NCBI GenBank assembly: GCA_001247695.2
Contig: LGRX02029362.1
Location: forward strand, 22,608 to 86,607
Length of the DNA: 64,000 nt
Reading direction: 5' to 3'
Source: Cymbomonas tetramitiformis
Lineage: Eukaryota > Chlorophyta > Pyramimonadophyceae > Pyramimonadales > Pyramimonadaceae
Part shown: positions 40,915 through 50,100 of the stretch, one piece after another
Layout: each line of letters starts with the position of its first letter
Numbering within the stretch: position 1 is the stretch's first letter
Notes under the pieces: generated by a model
The model's input: the letters and a program-made list of their open reading frames with translations, nothing else
What the model was told of the DNA's origin: nothing
Database searches by the model: none
Program-made: the position numbers and the translations under genes

Positions 40915-43308
40915 CTAGCCACCTTGAGAGTGGTCCACAGAGTAGAGTTCACAGAGATTGAAGTTGTTGTAGTTCTCAAATTGAAAGTCCAGACTGTAGA
41001 TGCCGAAGCCGTCAGAGTCCAGATTGAAGATGTTGTAGAAGTCAGCCGGTCCAGTGTCCAGAAGGTCAAGGTCAGTGAAGTAGCCCACTGTGCCATTCTG
41101 ACAACCCGAGCAGTCACCGTACACCACCGACGGTGGAGCAATCTCCACATCACAAAGTACAGCGGCGGTGACGGTGTCGATCATGGCGATGCTCACACAC
41201 AGAAACAAAGCGGGGATAGCTGCTGCCGTGAGGAATGCGCCGATTGAAGGTGTTCGTACACCACCAACCCGTGGAGCGGGTGGTGGGACGGCATCATGCA
41301 AGTCCCCGTCGTCAGACTCCGTGTCAGCCACGCTGGCCGAATCGTGCGTGGAAGAAATGTACGGAGGCAGGGGGTTGAAGGATTGAAGTGAGACCTGCGG
41401 CTCGGGCTCGAAGAAGCCCAATTTTACAGACATGTTGTCCATAAAGGACTGCTCGAAGGGCGGTTCACCGTCAGCGAACTGCTTCGGGTAAATTAACGCG
41501 TCGCTCTCGGTCTCGATCGCCACCTCCGGCTCATGCTCCACGACGGCATCGCCGATCACGGAGGGTGTGGCCGAACCGAAGTGCACCATTGGAAAGTGCT
41601 GAGTGTCAGATTCAGCACCACCAGCCACCTGCTTGAGCTCGCGGAGAGCGGTGCGCGCCTCGTGCACGCGGGTAGCAAGGAGTGAGGGTTGGGCGGGCGT
41701 CAATCCCGCGTACTGTGCTCGGAGGCCCACGTCAATGTCCTCGGAGAACGTGAAGGGCTCCTCGTCCTGCCGAACCAAGGGCTGATCATGTTGTGCACAG
41801 AGTCGAGCAAAGGCGGTGTCGTCTTCAGTGTCGAACGCGGTCTGGAAGGCGGACACGAGGCCGTCGGCGTCGTCGGCTTGCTCAATCACGCACTCGTCGC
41901 ACTTGATGTCCGCGGTGGGGCAATTCGCGGAGTCATGCCAAAACCCCGGAGGGCATCGAACACACTCCGGAACGAAGGCCTTGGAGAGGACGTGGAAGGA
42001 GACGGAGTGCATGCCGTAGCTCTTCTTGTCGCCGTTGTGGCGTCGGACGCCTTGCGGCCAATTTCCGTCCTTGGGAAGGGGCGAAGCGGCGAAGCGGTGC
42101 TTCAAATCACGCCTTCGGCCATGAAACTTCCCATCCACCCGACGGTTCTGGCGGTCACGCCAGGAGGAGGGTGGAAAATGCACACCTGGCTTGCCAGCAG
42201 GCTTGCCCGTAGTCGGAGCCGGCCATCTAGTCGTCGTCTCGTCGTGCGCGTCCTCGTCGGAGAGCGTCGCAAGAACCTTGTTGGCGGCGTCGATGTGGAA
42301 CTGAAACTCCCGAATCAGGGCCTTCACGTCAACGTCGGACGGTTGGCCAGAATACAGGATGTTCTTGTCCGTGAGGGGCACGTGCTTCCGCTTGCCGGCG
42401 TTGGCGTCCCAAATCTCGAGGACGTGGGCGTAGATGTCCTCAAGGTCCACCTTGGCCAACTCAACGTCGAGCCGAAGCGGTGTGATGACCTTGTCGTAGA
42501 ACTCGGTGTCGAGTGAAGCCAGAAGCTGTTTCTTCGCCATCATCTCGTCGAGAGGTCCAGAAGGTCCGTTGCCAATAGCCGTAAGGCAGGCGTCAAAGTC
42601 CTGGATAAGTGGATCGGGGTCCTTCTCGGAGTTGAAGAAGATAGAGCAAAGCTCCTCGTAGTGCCCAAGAGGTCGGACCACGCGAGGGATCAACCTCTTG
42701 GTGACCTCGAGGAGGGCACGCTTGCCATCCTGAGGCGAAGCCCGTCCCGAGGCATCAACCCAACGCCGCGCGGGTGAATTCGGAGAGGTCAACGATGTCA
42801 AAGTCGAGAAGAGAATAGCGTTGAAGATGGCGTTGACCTCCTTCGTCGCGTCCGCCAGATCAAAAAGAGCGGCGTTGGTGGGGTCCTTCTGCTCGAACGC
42901 GCGCTGCAAGGACTTCACAATGGACGTCCAGAGCGTGTTGCGGCTCGACTCATCGCCTCGGAAGGTCTCGTCCTTGGAGCCCAAGGCGTCGCGAGAGATC
43001 CTCTTGATGATGTCCACGTCCCAAGTGGAATTTTGGATGGCCGTAGCACGAGTCCGGTCCGCAGCCGTGAGGGCAACACCGGGAGAATCCGGTGTCGGCC
43101 TATAACGAGAGCCGACGTCGCGTGAAAAAATCGTGTCTAGTCTAATGCGGTTGTTGGCCCCCAAGGGAGGCGTGACGTGAGAATTTACGCTCATGTTGAG
43201 AATCCAATAGGTGGGAGCGTCGGGGTAGAGGGCCGATGTCGGAGAATACAGATGTGCCAGGGGCACGACGACAGATGCTCGGAAATATGTTTTTGATTGA
43301 ACGTGCAA
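40915..43308 (-). CDS. Gag-like retrotransposon protein with C-terminal membrane segment
   Basis: The 797-codon ORF resembles LTR-retrotransposon gag in its helical, charged middle (about 130-330) and a zinc-knuckle-like CVRCPPGFWHDSANC (CX2CX5HX4C), followed by CDECV. There is no protease, RT or integrase, and the stop is natural. The last 109 residues hold a strongly hydrophobic stretch (AIPALFLCVSIAMIDTV, about 689-718) and a short Asn- and Asp-rich tail, unusual for gag. The start Met at 43308 lies about 25 bp downstream of a TATA-like tatattataaaa on the coding strand, so an internal Met (about residue 39, MSVNSHV) may be the true start. It could be a gag-only non-autonomous element or a domesticated gag. 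No flanking LTR pair was found. Confidence 0.5.
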   Translation of the reverse strand: MHVQSKTYFRASVVVPLAHLYSPTSALYPDAPTYWILNMSVNSHVTPPLGANNRIRLDTIFSRDVGSRYRPTPDSPGVALTAADRTRATAIQNSTWDVDIIKRISRDALGSKDETFRGDESSRNTLWTSIVKSLQRAFEQKDPTNAALFDLADATKEVNAIFNAILFSTLTSLTSPNSPARRWVDASGRASPQDGKRALLEVTKRLIPRVVRPLGHYEELCSIFFNSEKDPDPLIQDFDACLTAIGNGPSGPLDEMMAKKQLLASLDTEFYDKVITPLRLDVELAKVDLEDIYAHVLEIWDANAGKRKHVPLTDKNILYSGQPSDVDVKALIREFQFHIDAANKVLATLSDEDAHDETTTRWPAPTTGKPAGKPGVHFPPSSWRDRQNRRVDGKFHGRRRDLKHRFAASPLPKDGNWPQGVRRHNGDKKSYGMHSVSFHVLSKAFVPECVRCPPGFWHDSANCPTADIKCDECVIEQADDADGLVSAFQTAFDTEDDTAFARLCAQHDQPLVRQDEEPFTFSEDIDVGLRAQYAGLTPAQPSLLATRVHEARTALRELKQVAGGAESDTQHFPMVHFGSATPSVIGDAVVEHEPEVAIETESDALIYPKQFADGEPPFEQSFMDNMSVKLGFFEPEPQVSLQSFNPLPPYISSTHDSASVADTESDDGDLHDAVPPPAPRVGGVRTPSIGAFLTAAAIPALFLCVSIAMIDTVTAAVLCDVEIAPPSVVYGDCSGCQNGTVGYFTDLDLLDTGPADFYNIFNLDSDGFGIYSLDFQFENYNNFNLCELYSVDHSQGG

Positions 43309-44132
43309 AGGTACACAATTCGGATTTTATAATATACTGGATCAGGGCCAGATTGAGGTACAAACGATAATTCGGTTCCGAGTTCTGAAGGCTAAACACT
43401 TCTCAAGTGCTCTACTTATTCACTCGTCACTCAGGTTGCAGGGTCAACCACTCGAGAGCCGATGTCACACTTCGGCTCAACGTTCAGTTCCCGATCCGAT
43501 CTCATTTCTAATTCCGATTCGTCATTCTCGATTCAGATGTTATGCCGACAGGCTGACACGATGACTGCCCCACAGTACTGTCATACTACTGTACTGTCAT
43601 ACTGTCATACTGTCATAGCGTCATACTGTCATACTGTCATAACCTTAATATCTGATATTCGATTTCATTGTCTTTTCAACCCCGATGCGAATCTGACCAT
43701 TCTTCGAGGGTCTGACTGAGTTCCACGATGACACCCCCCACAGTACTGTCATACTACTATAGTGTCATACTGTCATACTGTCATAGTGTCATAGTGTCAT
43801 ACTGTCATACCCCGGACATCTGGTATTCATTCTCATCGTGATTTCAAGCCCAATTTCACTGTCATCGTGCCAATCCCAGATTACCCCCGATGACACACAT
43901 ACGGACGCATAGGCATATCGGCTCACGCTGTGCCTCCGGGCACAACTCTCCCCCCCTTAGGAGTGGTCTACCTCCTGGGATCACTCCGCTAAGGTACCCA
44001 TCTAAGTTCCAGTTCTTAGGTTTTCTGGTTCCTTGCTGTTTCCAGTTCTTAGGTTCTCTGGTCCCTCTTCGAGCATAGTTTGCCTGCCGCTACCAGGGCA
44101 CCACTTTCAAGAAGAAGGGTGCCACTTGGAAT
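43309..44132. other. Spacer with candidate polypurine tract and minisatellite
   Basis: On the minus strand, downstream of the gypsy pol stop, CCTAAGGGGGGGAGAG (about 43950) looks like a polypurine tract; a 3' LTR would start just after it with TGTGCCCGGAGGCACAG. I could not find a matching copy upstream of gag, so the LTR assignment is unproven. Confidence 0.35.
43565..43870. repeat. Duplicated block with gtcatactgt minisatellite
   Basis: Two copies (about 43565-43720 and 43728-43870) each contain 'ccacagtactgtcatacta' followed by many gtcatactgt decamers with variants such as gtcatagtgt. Local tandem expansion after duplication is the simplest reading. Confidence 0.75.
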
Positions 44133-47100
44133 CTAAAGCGGGTCTTCAGTTTTGCGGAGGCGTAAATGTCGGAAAAGTTGTCGTAGCAGAAGTGCTGGCA
44201 CGGGATATACACTCGCAGATCGACCTGCTCCAGTCTGCTGCGGGTGAGGTCCAAGCTGAGCAGTCTCTGGATGAGCACCGGTTGCCCATCTGCACGCACA
44301 CGGTGTTGAAGTAGTACAGCGTAGCAGGGGCGAGGGTGGTGCTGAGTTCGTCCATATGCAGGTGGGCTTCATGTACTGCGTACCATACATGCAGTAGGTA
44401 CACACCAGCGGAGGAGGGAGCTGGCGCATCATAGGGCGAAGCCGTAGCGCGTTAGGGAAGCGACCTCTGGGGTTTTCCATGAACCAATGTTTTGGCTCCA
44501 GGTAGTCAATGATCTGCAATGCTCGTCGTACGATTTTGTCAGCCTGGGGAAGGTCAGGGGGTCCACCAGTGGTGCGCGCTTGACTGTACTGCCTGCAGGG
44601 GGGACTTGCCCAAACAACATCGAAGAATCCAGGCGGGTATTGTTTGTAGTCCCATTGCAGGATGTCACACACATGAGTGGGTTGCCAGATATGCCCGGAG
44701 TCGAGGGTCACTACTGAAGCGGAGGGGAAGCAATTTAGGAATTCCCTCTCTACTGAGCCAGTACCGCTGAAAAGTACGAGAATCCTGGGCGTGCGGGTTG
44801 CTTTTGCCTGTATCGCCAGCAGCTCTGTCACCAGTGCCAACGACCCATCTTCCACGCGCTCCTGGCGTTCCCACGGCAGGGGGGTATCATCTTCCATCTG
44901 TTCGAGCTGGTCCAGTTCATCGCAGGGATTAGTGATGAGGTGGGCCAGTGTCATTCCGGCTTGAGCGGAGTGACGGCCACGCTGCTCGCGTCGCCGAGTG
45001 GCTTCGTCGCGAACTTGCGCTTCCATGTGCAGTCTCGCTTGCTCGAATTCACGAAGCTGTTGAAGTGGACTTCCGCGTTCAAGTTTGTCACGCGTCCTCC
45101 ATTGGTCGTGAGCTTTGGAGTAGCCAGTCCAGCGAACCTTCCACTCTTCCACCTCCTTTCCTCGAACAGACCGCACTCGACGTGCAAGGATGCGCTCAAC
45201 GTGTGCTTCCTTCTGACCGTCCACTACCACCTCTTCAGGTACTGCTAGGTGATCGCGTGCGGCAAAAGCATCTTGACCGCTGGTGTACGGTTTGAGGCGA
45301 TGTTGAGCGAACACGTCGTGAATCCGCCAGTGAGGAGGGAGGCGTAGGCGGTAGGCTACTGGAGCTCCTCTGTCGGCCTCTGGCATGGTCATCTGTACAT
45401 CGCTGAAGAAGCGTTCGGTCACAGGAACTGGTCCATGCCAGCGCTTGGTCAGTTTCCTACAGATGGAGCGATCCATCACCTTCTCCGTAAGGTGTTTCGC
45501 CTCTATCCAGACCAGATCTCCAACAGCATACTCCCGCTGCCCGTGCCTGCGATCAAACTGTTCGCGCTGTCGCTGTTGAGCCAGCTCTAACCGCTGTCTG
45601 GCGTCCCGCAGCTGCGACGAAAATTTCACAGCCACTTCGTGTGCGGTGCCTACTCCCCCAGTTCGTCGTCCAGCGGTGGACTGTGCGGCCTCCAGGAAAA
45701 GGTCCAACTGCGACAGCGGCGAGAACCCGAACACCAGTTCAAATGGCGTGAAGCCAGTAGATTCACTCCTGGAGTCATTGATCGCGAACTCCACGTTAGT
45801 GGTGAACAGATCCCAGTCCTCCACATTGGCGTCTACAAAGGACCTGAGCATGTCCTCAATAACCCTGTTGCTGTGTTCCGCCTGGCCGTCAGACCGAGGG
45901 TTGTACGGCGTGGTACGAGCCACTTTCACACCCATCAGTCTCATGAGTTCCTGCCAGAAAGCATCTTGAAACCGTGGGTCACGATCAGAGACAATCTTCA
46001 TAGGCGCGCCATGTAAGCGCCACACCGAGTCAAAGTAGATTCTGGCCACCACAGCTGCGGAGCTGTCGCCGAAGTTCATCGGCACAACGTGGACCATCTT
46101 AGTCAGCTTGCAAGTGAAGGCCACGAAAGCGTCATTGCCTCTCTCTGATACCGGCAGGCCGGTGACGAAGTCCACCGCGACATCCTGCCATGGCCTGTTC
46201 GGGATGCTGTGAGGGTTTAGCAACCCATCCGGGTAAGTTCCCCGCGGCCTCACTGATTGGCACACTGCGCAGGATGCAACCCAGGTGCCCACATCTTCCG
46301 CGGCCCCACGCCAATAGAAGCGTCGCAGCACCCTCTCCAGAGTCTTGTCTCGCCCAGTGTGACCCGAGGACAATGACTCATGAGCATGACGAATCACCAC
46401 TTCTCGAAGTGGAGAGTCCTCCCCCAGCACCAACTGATATCTCCCTGCTGCGGTCCTCCAAACCACTTCACCCACTAGCCTGAAGTCCTGTAGGCATTGG
46501 TGTGGTGCCGCCTTCACTTTCTCTCTTAGTGAACGAAGTGTCCCCTCTCGGGTGTACTCCGCTTTCAACGCACGCAGGAACTTTGAGTCCGACTGCTGGG
46601 AGGCTGCGTCTCTGAAGTCTGCCGCCTCACCTGTCCTTATCACAGCGGGGGCTGTTCGCGGATGCCTCACGCGTGCTGGTTGTGGTTTGGCGGGAGGGGC
46701 GTGTACTATCAGAACAGGCCAGCGAAGGTCGAAGGCCCTCCCATCTGGGTTCTCGAAGAACTGATTGGGCTCGCCCTTGTCATCGTGAGTAGGGATGACC
46801 TCCACAATCTGCATATTGGCCTTTCTGAAAAGTTTGCGCCACGCGGGGAGCTTGGACTGGTGATCTGGTAGAACGAAGACTGCTGAGGTGTTCTCTGGGT
46901 CTGCCTTCCATTCTGCGATATACTTGTTCAAGATCGCCTCCACAGTAATGTGCTTGGAGTTGTATGGAGGGTTACACCAAACCCGAAGGCCCCTCCATTT
47001 CTCTGAAAGGCAGTCTGTCCAGAATCTATCCGCCTGTCTGTTGCGGCCGCCAAAGTCACAACAGGCGTCCACATCGAAGGGTCCAAATTTCTCGGCGTAC

Positions 47101-50100
47101 TTCGAGGAGTACTCTGCTCGGACACGCCAATTCTGTGAGTCCTCTGGGGGAGCCTGCCGTTTTTGTGGGTGAAGGACCGGGGATGGAGTTGACTGTTGGG
47201 GCGCCTGCTGCGGGGTTGGTGAGCTCGCTGGCACCTTCTCAGTGGGCGCCTCCGATGCGTCAGCTCGTGACGTAGGCGTTCGCGTCTTCGGTGACGCCAA
47301 CTGCGGAGGCGCTGGGGTCGCAGAGGCCTTCCCAGCGCGTGACATACTCCTCGTTATCCTTATCTGGGGTGGAGCTCTGTCAGGGGGTTCGTGTGGAGCT
47401 TCTACCGGCTTCGCGCTATCAGCTGCAGGCCAGTCAGGCATGTCGAAGTCGAGGTGATCCTCCTTCATTCCCTTATAGAGCTTCGGGTTAACGAGAGCGA
47501 TGGTCTCCCCCACGTCCATGGCCTGTTCCGCCACGGAGAGGGTCTCCACTGCTGAGAGCCAACAGTCAACAGTCTGGGCCCAGTGGGGATGAGCTGCGGG
47601 TGGTGAGCTGGAGAAGCATTCAGACTCCAGCGTTGCCAGGGGGTCTTTCGGCAGATCTGAGGTGGGGTCGATCACCCCTGCCTCCTTCAACCCCTCACGC
47701 ACGTCCTTGTCTTTGAAGTCGGGTCTTCTGGACAGGGCGTCCGGTACCAGCAGCAGCGCTCCTTTGATGTACTCCATTCTCGGGACTCCCACCTCCACCA
47801 GATCCATGTACCAGCGTGCCTGTCTGCGGCTAAGCTCTCTGCCAGGTTCCATCAGCCATTCAAGGGGGCGGTGATCACCCTGGATGCGGAAGTTGGTGAA
47901 GATGAGGTAATGCCGCCAGGTAACGGTGGTACAGTGGTGTAGAGCACCTAGCTCACGCTCGCCGGTGTGATAATTCTGCTCGGCGGCTGAGAACTGGCGG
48001 CTCTCGTATGCTATCACGCGCAGTCCAAGACCATCTCCATTGTCTTGCATCAGTACTCCCCCAAGAGCGATGCCGCTAGCATCCGTCTGCACCACGAAAG
48101 GTGCTGTGCCGTCTGCGGCACCCTTAATGTTGGGCAAGGCGAGCACTGGCGCTGAGGTGAGGGCCTTCTTCAGCTCCTCGAAGGCCCACTGCTGCATGGG
48201 ACCCCACTCCCAGGGTACGTCCGACTTGGTCAACCGGGTGAGGGGCTGAGCGATCTCGGAGAAGCAGTGGATGAACCTGCGGTAATACCCCGCCAGGCCC
48301 AAGAACTGCCTGACGTGGGTAACCGTTTCCAGCTCGGGCCAGTCCCTCACTGCAGCCACCTTGTCGTGTTGGGGTCTGCAGCCATCCGCGGAGATACAGT
48401 GGCCAAGGAACCGCAAGGATTTCTTCAACAGTTGGCACTTGGACCTCTTGAGGAAGACGCCCTTCTCCCTGCATGTCAGGAGCAGTTGCTTGACGTGTTC
48501 GTAGTGCTCTGCAGCGGTGTTGCTGAAGACGACCACATCATCGATGAAGATCCGGACAAATGGGAGATGGCCCAAGGCCCGCTGCATCCGTCGCTGGTAC
48601 TGAGATGGTGAATTCTGCAGCCCCTGCGGCATGACCAACCACTCATATGACCCCATCTGGGTGGTGAAGGCGGTCTTCTCGACATCTCCTGGTGCCATCG
48701 GTACTTGCCAGAAGCCATCCACCGCGTCGAACGAAGAGAAGAACTTCGCACCCTGCATCTCGTCGAACATCATCTGGATGTCTGGGAGAGGATACTTGTC
48801 CTTAACTGTCTGGCGGTTGAGGAGCCGGTAATCGATCACCAGTCGCAGCTCCTTGGGGTTCCCCGGTTTGGGGACCATCAGACAGGGAGCTGCATAAGGG
48901 CTGGAAGAGGGTCGGATGTAGCCCTTGGACATCAGAGTCTCCACGCGTTCTCGAAGTTGGCGGAGTTCCTCTGCAGACTTCTTGTAGATGCGCTGGCAGG
49001 GCGGCCCCTTCTTGCTCAGCTCAGGGTCCAGGTTAATGTTGGCTTCATCTTGGGGGTCATGTCTGAGTCCATCGATGTTCGGTAGGGCAGTCGTCATCTC
49101 CTTTTTGTACTCCTCACCCCAGAAGTCCTGAAACTTGAGGGTCCACTCAGGGCTCACTTCTGCATCTTCAGTATCCGCAGCGGGTTCGGCGTTCTCAGAG
49201 TCGATAGCCGTGGCTGCAAAGGCAGAAGCAGTATCATCGGGGGACTTCTCGGCCACCATGAGCCAGGCGGGTTGTATCTCCGGGTCGTCATTGCCGCGTA
49301 GCTTCTGCGTCTCCGCGTACACCAGGTACTTCTTCAGCTGGGCAGGGGTTAGGAACACCTCATCCACCAATCCCGCGCAGGCCGTGCCCTTCGGAGACCT
49401 GTCCCCAGATGCTTTCCCAGGAGAACAGCCTGTGATGGTGACGCGATCCCCAATCTTACCACTGCGGGACTTCCTGAGGAAGGAGACGGAGCCATTCCCT
49501 TCATAGCCCAGAGTGACAGGAGAGTGACTGCGCAGCCACCTTCCGCCAAGGATAACATCCACCTGTATGCCCAGTGGTAGGATCCGGAGGGCAAGGGCGT
49601 TCTCCGTATAGGTGCCCGTGGTGGTGTGCGTGTTAAACTTGGCGTACGCGGTGGCGCCAGTAATCTTCACAGATCCATCCGCCAGGGTGACTCTCATCTC
49701 GGAGCCGGCTCGTGTCGTGAGGCCACATCGCTTAGCGCTCTGCTCCGAGATGAAGTTGTCAGAGGCCCCCGAGTCGATCAGCACCTTGACCGTGTGCCCT
49801 CTGAGGGTTGCATAGAATACCAGCAGTAGCGGTCCTTCTTCGTCATGTGCCGCTGCGAGGGTACCCTCGATGTCGGTCTTCCACTGAACTCCCCCATCTG
49901 TGCGTATGCTTTTGCACTTGAGGTTGGGGAGGAGGTTGTCCGAGGCCTCGCGGCATTCTTCCAACGTTTGCCTACACGCGGCGTAGAACTCCTCATCCAG
50001 CAAATCAACATCTTCAGTCGGATGACTGACGAGGTTGTCTACACTCGCCGTCAGCAGGGTGCCCGCTGAGGTGCATTCGCTCGAGGTGGGGCTGACATGA

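Noticed and set aside
41689..42516. 275-codon plus-strand ORF
   Set aside because: It lies wholly antisense to the gag-like ORF and has no features of its own.
43576..43815. Regular repeats as a CRISPR-like array
   Set aside because: They are contiguous decamers without unique spacers, in a eukaryotic retroelement context.
43450..43940. 3' LTR of the gypsy element starting TGTGCCCGGAGGC after a purine tract
   Set aside because: Kept only as a note, because no matching copy could be found upstream of gag between 55230 and 57000.
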